Made by a program: the position numbers and the translations under genes | Notes under the pieces: model-generated | Database searches by the model: none | Told to the model about the DNA's origin: nothing | Seen by the model: the letters and a program-made list of their open reading frames with translations, nothing else | Shown here: positions 7,691 to 14,918 of the stretch, piece after piece | How positions within the stretch are numbered: position 1 is the first letter of the stretch | Layout: the number at the start of each line of letters is the position of its first letter | NCBI GenBank assembly: GCA_026770575.1 | Contig: MU657175.1 | Span: 136,457-152,399, forward strand | Direction: 5' to 3' | Length of the DNA stretch: 15,943 nucleotides | Origin: Pelagophyceae sp. CCMP2097 | Lineage: Eukaryota > Sar > Pelagophyceae

Positions 7691-7850
7691 ACCCAGACCC
7701 GGATTTGAACCGGCGTACATTCATTTCACTTGCTGACATTTTTCCGAATTTTATTTTATACGCAAAGCCGGGCTCGAACCGGCGACCTCGTGTAAAACCA
7801 TTTTTACACACGCTGTTAGTAGACACAGTAGACCTAATACCTTTGAGTAC
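7691..7850 (-). other. Two tRNA-like T arms (B boxes), probable tRNA pseudogene or SINE relic
   Basis: On the minus strand the text AGGTC-GCCGG-TTCGAGC-CCGGC ending near 7767 is a perfect variable-loop end plus 5 bp T arm. A second T arm, CCGG-TTCAAAT-CCGG, lies about 70 bp further along (7698-7713). For the first, ACTCAAA at about 7842-7848 pairs 6 of 7 with TTTGCGT at 7760-7766 as an acceptor-like stem. The anticodon arm has no seven-base loop and no proper D arm. I therefore call relics, not working tRNAs. Confidence 0.35.
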
Positions 7851-8420
7851 GCGCAACGAACGCACTCGCAAGCGAGGGGACGAAACGTCTCTCTGAAGGT
7901 GATGTCACAATGGGACGGGAGGGGGCGGGGGGGACGGGAACGTGAAACGGGGCCGTAGGGCTGTCTACCTGCACGCCACCGGCAACAGGAGCAAGCACGG
8001 GGGCTAGGAAATTAACCACGTTAAATCCGTCGTCGAAGGGCGAATGGGGGAGAGTGATGAGGACGGTAATGGGAATGCGCAGCGACGCCGTGGGCACGGC
8101 GACTAGGACAGGTTACACGCGAGTGTAGACTGGGGTCGCATGGATGAAAACGAGGGCCGACGCCGCACTGCGAGTACAATGACCGTCCGCTCCGGCGCGG
8201 AGGCGACGGCGGGGGCCATAGTCTCGTCCGTATAAACAACGTCGGCACAGGGCACGACAGTGAGGCTGACACTGGAAAAAAAACGGGGGTCGGTGCCACA
8301 CCGAGGGAGCGAGGACCGTAGTCTCATCCGCGCAGACATAAACGGGGGTCGTAACCTCATCCGCGTAGTCGCCGGCAGCGCAAGCCGCGGCGGCAGTGCC
8401 GACTCAAGAGGACCCAAGAG
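7834..8420 (-). pseudogene. Decayed Val/Pro/Thr-rich coding relic
   Basis: Minus-strand frames here give low-complexity Val/Pro/Thr/Ala text with recurring short units (VYVCADETT, VVYTDETM, VPTASLRIP), split by frame changes near 8270 and 8100. It looks like a repetitive structural or surface protein that has lost its frame. No start, domain or family is recognised. Confidence 0.2.
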
Positions 8421-8795
8421 GAAGCGTGCACCTACTCAAGAAAGCACTCTCAACTCTCACGTAAATGCTCTCGCTACAGATCCGCTGGGCCAGAGATTTT
8501 TTGTGCGACGCCGGGAGCGCGTCAGCCCCCCGTGGCGGGCCAGCAAGGCCACCAACATGAGGGGGGGGGGCGCGTAGGGGCACGGCCAAATCACATCGCA
8601 TAAACCGCCTTCGCTAAAGTTAGACTCGAGTTTAGACACTGGGCTAAAGTTTCTGCCTTCAGGGAATCCGTTAGGCTTCGGGTGCTCAATAAAATGGATT
8701 TATTTATGGATTGACAGCCTCGGCGAAGTAGCTTTCCGTTTTTTTTGTGCGTTTTTTTTGTTCGTCCGCCGCTTTTTGCGCGACACGGACCCCTC
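8421..8795. other. Non-coding stretch with homopolymer runs
   Basis: I see no gene. It holds a G run of ten near 8562 and two T runs of eight around 8738-8760. Confidence 0.4.
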
Positions 8796-8870
8796 CGATG
8801 CCCGACCTGAGAGGCGGCAATGGCCAGGATGTAGGTGGACTCGGTTTATCGCCTCTCAGGTCGGGCATCG
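8796..8870. repeat. Perfect 21 bp inverted repeat, 33 nt loop
   Basis: CGATGCCCGACCTGAGAGGC plus G at 8796-8816 is exactly complementary to 8850-8870. The transcript would form a 75 nt hairpin of precursor-microRNA size. A 12 bp piece of the left arm, CCGACCTGAGAG, recurs at 9705-9716. Confidence 0.85.
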
Positions 8871-8914
8871 TCCCCTCAATAGCCGGGCTCTGAAGAGCTC
8901 AAAACAGGGCAGAC

Positions 8915-8939
8915 AGTCGCGAGAGAGTTTCTCGCGACT
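8915..8939. repeat. Perfect 10 bp hairpin, 5 nt loop
   Basis: AGTCGCGAGA (8915-8924) pairs with TCTCGCGACT (8930-8939) around GAGTT. It lies 45 bp from the preceding 21 bp inverted repeat. Confidence 0.8.
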
Positions 8940-9275
8940 CCGGGGCGCGCGCACCAAACTCTTTGCTGCGGCGCGTCGAGCCCGAGGTGGTTCATGAGCG
9001 CGCGCAGTGGCGCCTCGGCCGAGCGCCCACAGCGCCCGTCAGCCGCGCCAAAGGGAATCCCAGGGGCCAACTGCCTTAAAGGCGTGAAGTGAAATCTGTC
9101 TCCCTTTAGACCAGTGTAGACGATTTTCACGCTGGCGGAGTCGGGCCCACAACCGGGATTTTGCGGCAGTCTCAAAGCACCCGCGATGTACTCTGCGCTG
9201 GTACACTCAGTTTCTCTGGGCCGCTCGTGTGCGGCGAGATTGGAATATCGGCTTCAGTGCCCGCGCCCTAAGTCG

Positions 9276-9378
9276 CCCCCAGTGATCGCGGGAGGTGTCT
9301 CGTTATAAGGAAGGTTACTCGCCTCGTCGAGACACACAATCTTGCTTGTAACGAGGCACCTCCCGCGATCACTGGGGG
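9276..9378. repeat. 30 bp inverted repeat (29/30), 43 nt loop, with alternative pairing
   Basis: Arms 9276-9305 and 9349-9378 (CCCCCAGTGATCGCGGGAGG at the outer end) pair at 29 of 30 positions. Parts of each inner arm can pair instead with the loop: GTGTCTCG at 9295-9302 with CGAGACAC at 9328-9335, and GCCTCGT at 9321-9327 with ACGAGGC at 9351-9357. So one long hairpin or a branched fold is possible. Confidence 0.9.
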
Positions 9379-9472
9379 TTACGGGGCCCCGGACAGCTCT
9401 GGCCCCGTTTTTGTCTCTCAATAAGGGATTTACAAGATTTGAGTAGGAAGCCCCTCCCCCTAATGAAGTCTG

Positions 9473-9623
9473 CTCCCTATTGGATTCGGAATGGCTAATG
9501 AGGGGGCTTGAAAATGCAATTTGTTCAGAAAAGCATTTTTGTACCAATCCAGGAGCTTCAAAAGTGTGAAAAGGTTCATAAGTAGGTTGGAATCCAATAG
9601 GGAATCCTGAATCCAATAGGGAG
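9473..9623. repeat. 15 bp inverted repeat with duplicated right arm
   Basis: CTCCCTATTGGATTC (9473-9487) is the exact reverse complement of 9609-9623. A second copy of 14 of those bases lies at 9590-9603, making a direct repeat on the right. The interior has no recognised gene. This could be a small non-autonomous element. Confidence 0.55.
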
Positions 9624-9733
9624 AAGGATTTCCTAGGTCCTAAAAATGATTTATTGAGATGTTAGCGGCTTTAGTGCGGTGTGTGATTAAAAAAATCCCA
9701 ATTTCCGACCTGAGAGCGCCGTGGCTCGTGCCC

Positions 9734-9942
9734 ATGCCGCCCGACGGCGTCGTGGCGGATCCGACGCTCGGTCTCGACGTGCGCCGTCTGGACCCGTTCG
9801 TACCCGCGCCGCGCCGCCCAGCGCCATGACGGCGGACCCGGCGCTGGACGTGCCCATGCTGCTGCCCGACGGCATCGTGGCGGACCTGGCGGTCGACTTC
9901 GACGTGCCGTGCCTGGGCCCGCTCGCTACACCGACCACTTAA
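9734..9942 (+). pseudogene. Relic of a repetitive coding sequence, two frame-shifted units
   Basis: Two related units follow each other in different frames. The first (ATG at 9734, 31 codons to the TGA at 9827-9829) reads MPPDGVVADPTLGLDV. The second (ATG at 9826, 38 codons to TAA) reads TADPALDVPMLLPDGIVADL. Both carry V-P-M...P-D-G-x-V-A-D...D-V. A short-repeat protein that lost its frame is likely. Family unknown. Confidence 0.3.
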
Positions 9943-10261
9943 TGTGCTGAGATAGCGCGTGTAGCGGGACTCTCGGTGACATGCCCTTCCTGGACATGTT
10001 CTAAACCTGTTGTTTTCACAACATTTTCTTTTCTTTTTCTTTTTTTGTAGATCTAACTAAGTCTTGCTGATATTCTAGGACTTCCTACTTTAGCGCCGGC
10101 GGCAAAAAGGCACAGACGGAGGAAAGGACCCAGGCCATGCCAGGGCCGCGACGCGGCATATCCACATCCCGATTGAGCCCAATTGAGCCGCCTACGCCAC
10201 CGCCCCCCAAAAGGCTTCCCCGACGAATGTAGGTGTGCAAAGACAGTGTAGAGGATTATGG
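9943..10261. other. Non-coding stretch
   Basis: I see no gene. A T-rich run around 10022-10047 is the only notable feature. Confidence 0.4.
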
Positions 10262-10652
10262 GCCCCTGTTTTAACTGTAATTGCAGTGTAATTACTGTTA
10301 CACACGTAATTACAGTGTAAAGTGAAGTTCATATTTTTAGAGGCGCTCAAACGAGGCGCAATGGGGCTTAGCGCGAGCGGGAGGCTCCGCCGAGTCGCCC
10401 CGGCGAACTGACGAGCTCAAATTCGATGTCTGGCTCTGCATGCGCATGTTTTTGGGGTAAAAGTCCAACTTTTGTTCAAACAAGTGGGGAAAAGCCACAA
10501 TTTCGCGATGCAAGGCGCCCCGAAATTCGCAAATATCGATGGATTGAGGATGTATTTTCAAGGGCACTACAAAGGCAAAATTTGGGGGTCGTGTAATAAC
10601 ATGTAATTACATGTAAAATCAAATGCAGTTTTTACAAATTATTTTACAGTGC
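10262..10652. repeat. AT-rich palindromic blocks flanking a 230 bp segment, MITE-like
   Basis: The left block (about 10264-10324) repeats GTAATTAC, GTGTAATTACTG and TTACACAC. The right block (10591-10652) has a perfect 16 bp palindrome, ACATGTAATTACATGT (10599-10614), and ends in ATTTTACAGTG, which resembles the inverted left end. Between them a minus-strand frame (10337-10567) reads KLDFYPKNMRMQSQ but has no ATG. A small transposable element with imperfect inverted ends is possible. Confidence 0.35.
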
Positions 10653-10825
10653 CACCTATAACGACGAACACGACCAAAGTGCCAAAGTGCCTAGCGTCCC
10701 GTACTTGCATGAGGGGGTCAAGCGCAAAGCGCACAAACCACTCCCACGGCATGGCACCCGGACCCTTTAGTCCGGGAGCCAGCCTTTGGAACCGATTGGT
10801 CAGGCAAACCCGGTCATTCCCTTTT

Positions 10826-10911
10826 GGGTCAGCCCCACCCAGGGTGGATTTTAAGCAAGCAACCCTCTTGGGGCAGCCCCACCAAGGGTGGACTCGGATC
10901 TTTTAGCAAGC
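10826..10911 (+). repeat. Imperfect direct duplication of about 38 bp
   Basis: Both copies (10826-10860 and 10870-10911) contain CAGCCCCACC, AGGGTGGA and TTTAGCAAGC or TTTAAGCAAGC. They lie upstream of the WD40 start. Confidence 0.7.
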
Positions 10912-11003
10912 CTGAGCAATCTCGAAATCCGAGTCCGACTCCGCTTGAAAGTTGGCATCGACGCGACGTCGCGCCTCCGTTTGGAGCGTCGCAGCGGCGG
11001 GTT

Positions 11004-11047
11004 CTCTGCCCTCGGCCCGAGGGGCCTCTGCCCTCGGCCCAAGGGGC
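11004..11047 (+). repeat. 22 bp tandem duplication upstream of the WD40 start
   Basis: Two copies beginning CTCTGCCCTCGGCCC lie at 11004-11025 and 11026-11047, differing at one base. They end 40 bp before the proposed ATG. Confidence 0.8.
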
Positions 11048-11087
11048 CTCGGAGCACCGGGCGCGCCCGCGGGTTCGCTCGGGTGGC

Positions 11088-12170
11088 ATGCCGGCCGCCA
11101 CCGGGCGGCGCGCCCGGTCGCGCGCCGGCGCTCCCGCGCTCGCGCTCCGCGTGTTTGAGCAGCGCGACCTGCTCACGCCCATCCTGCGGCTGGCGGCCTC
11201 GCCGAACGGCCTCTTCGTAACGAAGCACGTCGCCCGCGACGCGCGCGCCGTGGTGCTGGCCCTGCGCAAGCTCGTCTGGCAGGACCGGATTTTGAAGGGC
11301 ACCGCAATCCTGAAGGGGCACGTCGGCTACTGCAGCTGCGCGTTCTCGCCCGACTGCAAGCGCATTGTGACGGCGAGCGGCGACAGGACGGCGCGGCTCT
11401 GGGATGCCGAGACGGGCGCGCTGCTCCTGACGCTCGAGGGGCACACCGGCATCGTCACGAGCTGCGCCTTTTCGCCCGACGGCGAGCGCATCCTGACATC
11501 GAGCTACGACGGGACGGTGCGGCTCTGGGACGCCGAGACGGGCGCGCTGCAGACAACGCTCGAGGGCCACACCAACTACATCTGCAGCTGCGCGTTCTCG
11601 CCCGACGGCAAGCGCATCCTGACGGCGAGCGCCAACGCGACGGCGTGGCTCTGGGACGCCGAGACGGGCGCGCTTCTGACGACGCTCGAGGGGCACGCCG
11701 GCTGAGTCTATTGCTGCGCGTTCTCGCCCGACAGCACGCGTGTCGTGTCAGCGAGCCAAGACGGGAAGGCGCGGCTCTGGGACGCCGAGACGGGCGCGCT
11801 GCAGACAACGCTAGAGGGGCACACCGGTATCGTCAAGTGCTGCGCGTTCTCGCCCGACGGCACGCGCATCCTGACAGCGAGCTACGACAAGACGGCGCGG
11901 CTCTGGGAAGCCGAGACGGGCGCGCTGGTGCTGACGCTCGAGGGGCACATCGCCATCATTAGCTGCGCGTTCTCGCCCAACGGCAAGCGCGTCGTCACGT
12001 CGAGCTGTGACAAGACGGCGCGGCTCTGGGACGCCGAGACGGGCGCGCTGCAGACGACGCTCAAGGGACACACCGGCGAAATCTTCAGCTGCGCGTTCTC
12101 GCCCGACGGCGCGCGCGTTTTGACGGCGAGCAGCGACAAGACGGCGCGGCTCTGGAACGTCGCGCTCTAA
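11088..12170 (+). CDS. WD40-repeat protein, seven repeats, interrupted by an in-frame TGA
   Basis: The first ATG in frame is 11088 (MPAATGRRARS). An N-terminal region of about 70 residues (FEQRDLLTPILRLAAS, RKLVWQDRIL) precedes seven WD40 repeats of about 42 residues. Each has GH, CAFSPD, R-I/V-L/V-T-A/S-S and LWDAETGAL, and the last ends LWNVAL. Seven repeats make one complete propeller, a protein-binding scaffold; partner and location are unknown. The codon at 11703-11705 is TGA, at the start of repeat 4 (GHAG-stop-VYCCAFSPD). Reading is otherwise open to 12170 with the repeat period undisturbed. As written, translation gives 205 residues and three repeats, too few for a propeller. A recent nonsense mutation or a sequence error is likeliest. 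The repeats are very similar at DNA level (126 bp period), consistent with intragenic duplication. Confidence 0.85.
11703..11705 (+). other. Premature TGA inside the WD40 array
   Basis: It falls at codon 206, in a loop position where other repeats have Ile, Tyr or Glu. No nearby GT/GC-AG pair would splice it out while keeping the repeat. Confidence 0.8.
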
Positions 12171-12376
12171 CGTTGGGCCTCGGCGGTGCGAGCCGGCCGC
12201 GGGGCCACCGGCAAATCGCCCTCTTTCGCCAGAGTCCCGATTCTAAACGGCTCGGCATCTGCCTCGACGGCGGGACTGGTTTTCGTGGCCTTCTCCGTGG
12301 GACACTTGGGCTCGCCACTCCCGGGCACATTCCGTCACTCATCGGGCCTGCGATGTTGTGCAACTCGGCTGAGCTG

Positions 12377-12457
12377 CCGTATGGGGCCCCATATGGGGCC
12401 CCATGAGCCCATATTGGGTAGACTGGACCCCATACGGCCCCGTGGGGCCCCATACGG
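12377..12457. repeat. Inverted repeat with 15 bp perfect arms, GGGGCCCC-rich
   Basis: CCGTATGGGGCCCCA (12377-12391) pairs exactly with TGGGGCCCCATACGG (12443-12457). The interior contains CCCATATTGGGTAGACTGGA, which recurs in the next block. Confidence 0.85.
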
Positions 12458-12647
12458 AACTGCGCGGGCGGCACCAAGGGCTAAGCGGGCCATCCGACGA
12501 CGACGAAGACGACGAGGCGCCGAGCCCGAGGCCGTCGACACCGAGCCGCCCTGATGACGCCTAAGTGGCGCTAACTCTGACGTGGGCCTGGCTCAAGGTT
12601 GGGCGGCCCGCGCGCGGCGCCGGCTGCAACCCCATCGCCCCCACAAT

Positions 12648-12699
12648 ACCCAATCTGGGGCCCCAAATGGGGCCCCATATTGGGTAGGCTGGACCCCAC
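12648..12699. repeat. Second GGGGCCCC palindrome sharing a unit with the first
   Basis: Arms 12648-12664 and 12669-12685 (ACCCAATCTGGGGCCCC and its near complement) pair at 16 of 17 with a four-base loop. The following CCCATATTGGGTAGGCTGGA, overlapping the right arm, matches the unit at about 12408 with one difference. Confidence 0.8.
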
Positions 12700-12926
12700 A
12701 AGCCAATACCCCACGCGGCGGCTCAGCAGCTCGGCGATGGACGGCACCGGCGCCTTTCCCGGAGCTATCGCTCTTCAGCCGATGGAAGGTAGCGGCGCCG
12801 ACGCAACACCCCGCCCTGCGCTCCGGTGCGAGCATGGCGCTCGCACGCTTTGTGATGATACACGTCGTTTCCTTCAGGAGATGATGATACTTAAGGTATT
12901 TATGGGCGGTGGGCGGTGGTGGGCGT

Positions 12927-13697
12927 TTATTTGCTGCCGCGGAGGAGGCGTTTCTCCTCTAAAGGTTGCGTAATGGTCGCCTTTTGCAAGTTCACCGCCG
13001 TCTGCGACAACACGCGCCCGTCCAGCGAGGAGCCCGTGATGAAGTCGGCTTTCGTCTTGACGAGGAAGACGCCGACGGTTTTTGCGCCGGCGCCGACCTC
13101 TACATAGCCCGCGACCTGCCAAAACACGTTTTTAGCGGAAGCGCCATTTAAAAGCACAATCTCCACGTTTGCCGAGACGACGACGTTGCCCGACGTCTGC
13201 ATGATGAAGACGGCGTCGGAATCGCCGGCGGCGTCCAAGTAGATGGAAGTTTCGACAATAACATCCACGTCCCACTTGTAAACACCCGGCGTTAAAGTCT
13301 TCCCGCCAATGCCCGAAGACGCCCCGAGGTTTAATCGGTCCCCCGAGCCGGATAAAGGCCGGCCGGCGGCGTCGGTGTACGCCGTCTGCATGTCGCCGAC
13401 GGCCGTGGTGAGGAGCGTGGGCGTGTCGGCCTTGTAGTCGCTGGCGTAGAGGCTGCCGGTGACTTGCTCAGACGTCGCGAACGCCTCTGTCGAATCGAGG
13501 ACGAGGTCGAAGCCCGTCATGGCGGCGCCCTCGATGGGACTGACGCCGATGTTGCCGGTGACTTTAGAGGTTGCGACTGTGGAAATTCCGGTTTGGGCCA
13601 GGATGACGTAGTCCGCAGCCGTCCCGAGGTCGACGGACGCCTGCGCCTGCGCGCCCATGGCGAGCGCGAGGACGGTGAGGCTCTGGAACATGGGCAT
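12927..13697 (-). CDS. Secreted ice-binding protein, DUF3494 (type 1 IBP)
   Basis: The ATG at 13697 gives 256 residues beginning with a signal peptide (MPMFQSLTVLALAMGAQAQA, cleavage after the AQA motif). The mature part starts SVDLGTAADYVILAQTGIS and continues with TGNIGVSPIEGAAMTGF, then TPGVYKWDVDV, then AVFIMQTSGNVVV. It closes with KNVFWQVAGYVEVGAGA and SLDGRVLSQTAVNLQKATI. These are the conserved blocks of the DUF3494 fold, a discontinuous beta-solenoid that binds ice. Members from sea-ice algae and bacteria inhibit recrystallisation outside the cell. Length is normal and no intron is needed. The frame is open upstream of 13697, but this ATG places the signal peptide at the N-terminus. 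A TATA-like ATATAT lies about 125 bp upstream, which is weak evidence. The family is known for horizontal transfer; high GC here matches neighbouring genes, so any transfer is not recent by composition. Confidence 0.95.
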   Translation of the reverse strand: MPMFQSLTVLALAMGAQAQASVDLGTAADYVILAQTGISTVATSKVTGNIGVSPIEGAAMTGFDLVLDSTEAFATSEQVTGSLYASDYKADTPTLLTTAVGDMQTAYTDAAGRPLSGSGDRLNLGASSGIGGKTLTPGVYKWDVDVIVETSIYLDAAGDSDAVFIMQTSGNVVVSANVEIVLLNGASAKNVFWQVAGYVEVGAGAKTVGVFLVKTKADFITGSSLDGRVLSQTAVNLQKATITQPLEEKRLLRGSK

Positions 13698-13904
13698 GCT
13701 GGCGGCGAAGTAGTTGCGAGTGAGTTGCGGATGAGGTTGGGGATGTGTTTGCTTGCGGATGGGGTTGCGGCTAGAGGCAAGTCGGGTTGCTGCCGTAAGG
13801 ACCTTGCGGCGGGATAAGATATATTTCAAAGAACTTTCTTTGGCTAGTGTGCGTCCAAAAGTAATCAAAACTTTGGGACCAGGCGAAAATCGAGGAGTTA
13901 CTGA

Positions 13905-14156
13905 GTAATTGCTGATACTGAATCAAAAAGACGCTCGAATTTCGTCTTCCAACGGCTTTTCGGTCGAGCCGACATCGACGAGAGCCTTTTGTTGCACGTC
14001 ACGGCGCGCCGGGCCGCGTACCGCGGGGGCTCGGGGCGGGCCTTTGGGCGCCGCGTGATGGTCGCGCAGAAGTGGCGGTGGGCGCTGCCGAGTCTGCTCG
14101 CCGCCGCAGCCGCGTCCCATAACGTCACGGCCGACGACGTCGCCGGTGATGTATGA
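13905..14156 (+). CDS. Exon-like open stretch, 83 codons, unknown protein
   Basis: Between stops at 13902 and 14154 the plus strand reads NFVFQRLFGRADIDESLLL, then HVTARRAAYRGGSGRAFG, then VMVAQKWRWALPSLLAAAAA. Composition is natural, and GC is like that of the genes. The only in-frame ATG is 14058, too late to include most of it, so an upstream exon or lost start is implied. The end shows GAT-GTATGAG, a plausible donor; alternatively a one-base shift continues YELVAYAK to a TAA. The inverted-repeat element at 14217 begins just beyond. No family recognised. It may be the remnant of a gene split by that element. Confidence 0.35.
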   Translation, partial: VIADTESKRRSNFVFQRLFGRADIDESLLLHVTARRAAYRGGSGRAFGRRVMVAQKWRWALPSLLAAAAASHNVTADDVAGDV

Positions 14157-14216
14157 GCTCGTCGCGTATGCGAAGTAACCGTTGCCGGAAAGTATGTTTT
14201 CGACTTGCAAAGAGTC

Positions 14217-14918
14217 GGCTTGCAACTTGCAGGGTCGACAAAGGGTCCGGGTCCGACCCGGACCCGTGCAAGACAGGCAGCAAAAGGGTCCGCGGGTCCG
14301 TGTTTGGGTCTTCGACTCGGCCCAGACCCGAGACCCGGACCCGCGCCGGCGAAGTCAGACCCGAGACCCGGACCCGAGGCAAAAGGCCCGGACCCGAGAC
14401 CCGGACCCGGACCCGCGTCGTTAAGTAAATGCTGAAATAGATTCTCCTTGTTGAGTTTTTATTCGTTTTCGACTTTTGGATCTTCCGGAATCTGAGATCA
14501 CGAGTGGGCTTCGGAGCAGATGGACTCGGACGTGCATTCCACCTTCCAATTGGAACACGAGCACCGTGTTCACCCGCCCGCACCGCGCCGGACCCTAGAC
14601 CCGGACCCGGACCGGACCCGGACCCGAGGCAAAAGGCCCGGACCCGAGACCCGGACCCGCGCGGCCGAGGCCAGACCCGAGACCCGGACCCTACCCCGGG
14701 TTTTCGCGGGTCCGGGTCCGGACCCGAACCCTTTTGCTGCCCTGTGTAAGACCCGAGGTAGGGCCCGGGTCCGGGTCCGGCCGAGGCCGCGGACCCATGG
14801 CCGGGTTCTGAGTCCGGGTCTGGCTTCGGCCCACGCGGGTCCGGGTCCGGGTCCGGGGCTTGTCGAAGACCCGGACCCGGACCTGCGGACCCTTTGTCGA
14901 CCCTGCAAGTTGCAAGCC
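14217..14918. mobile_element. Element with perfect 33 bp inverted ends and GGGTCC/GGACCC repeat body
   Basis: GGCTTGCAACTTGCAGGGTC starts the left arm (14217-14249), and the right arm (14886-14918) is its exact reverse complement over 33 bp. Inside, a second inverted pair lies at 14273-14292 and 14725-14745 (GGCAGCAAAAGGGT core, one gap and one mismatch). The body is mostly tandem GGGTCC or GGACCC units plus CGAGACCC variants. A direct repeat of about 38 bp (core GAGGCAAAAGGCCCGGACCC) recurs at about 14370-14410 and 14620-14660. A unique AT-richer core occupies about 14429-14575. No transposase or target-site duplication is evident. A foldback or non-autonomous DNA element fits best. Confidence 0.65.

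Larger units (their letters stand above)
12171..12926. other. Intergenic region between convergent genes, rich in GGGGCCCC palindromes
   Basis: No gene is recognised between the WD40 and ice-binding genes. Two related palindromic blocks are listed separately. A GAC/GAA-type trinucleotide run lies near 12497-12516. Confidence 0.5.

Noticed and set aside
11703..11705. TGA as selenocysteine
   Set aside because: WD40 propellers have no such role at this loop position and I saw no selenocysteine insertion structure downstream.
10851..12139. Long minus-strand open frames opposite the WD40 gene
   Set aside because: Antisense shadows of the 126 bp GC-rich repeats; no independent domain or start.
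13840..13940. GTGCGT donor at 13846 with acceptor near 13930 feeding the 13905-14156 stretch
   Set aside because: The upstream sequence is the 5' flank of the ice-binding gene and shows no coding character; the match is probably chance.
14230..14890. Arg-Asp-Pro repeat proteins in several frames on both strands
   Set aside because: They are read from the GGGTCC/GGACCC repeats; every frame is open because the unit is a hexamer without stops.
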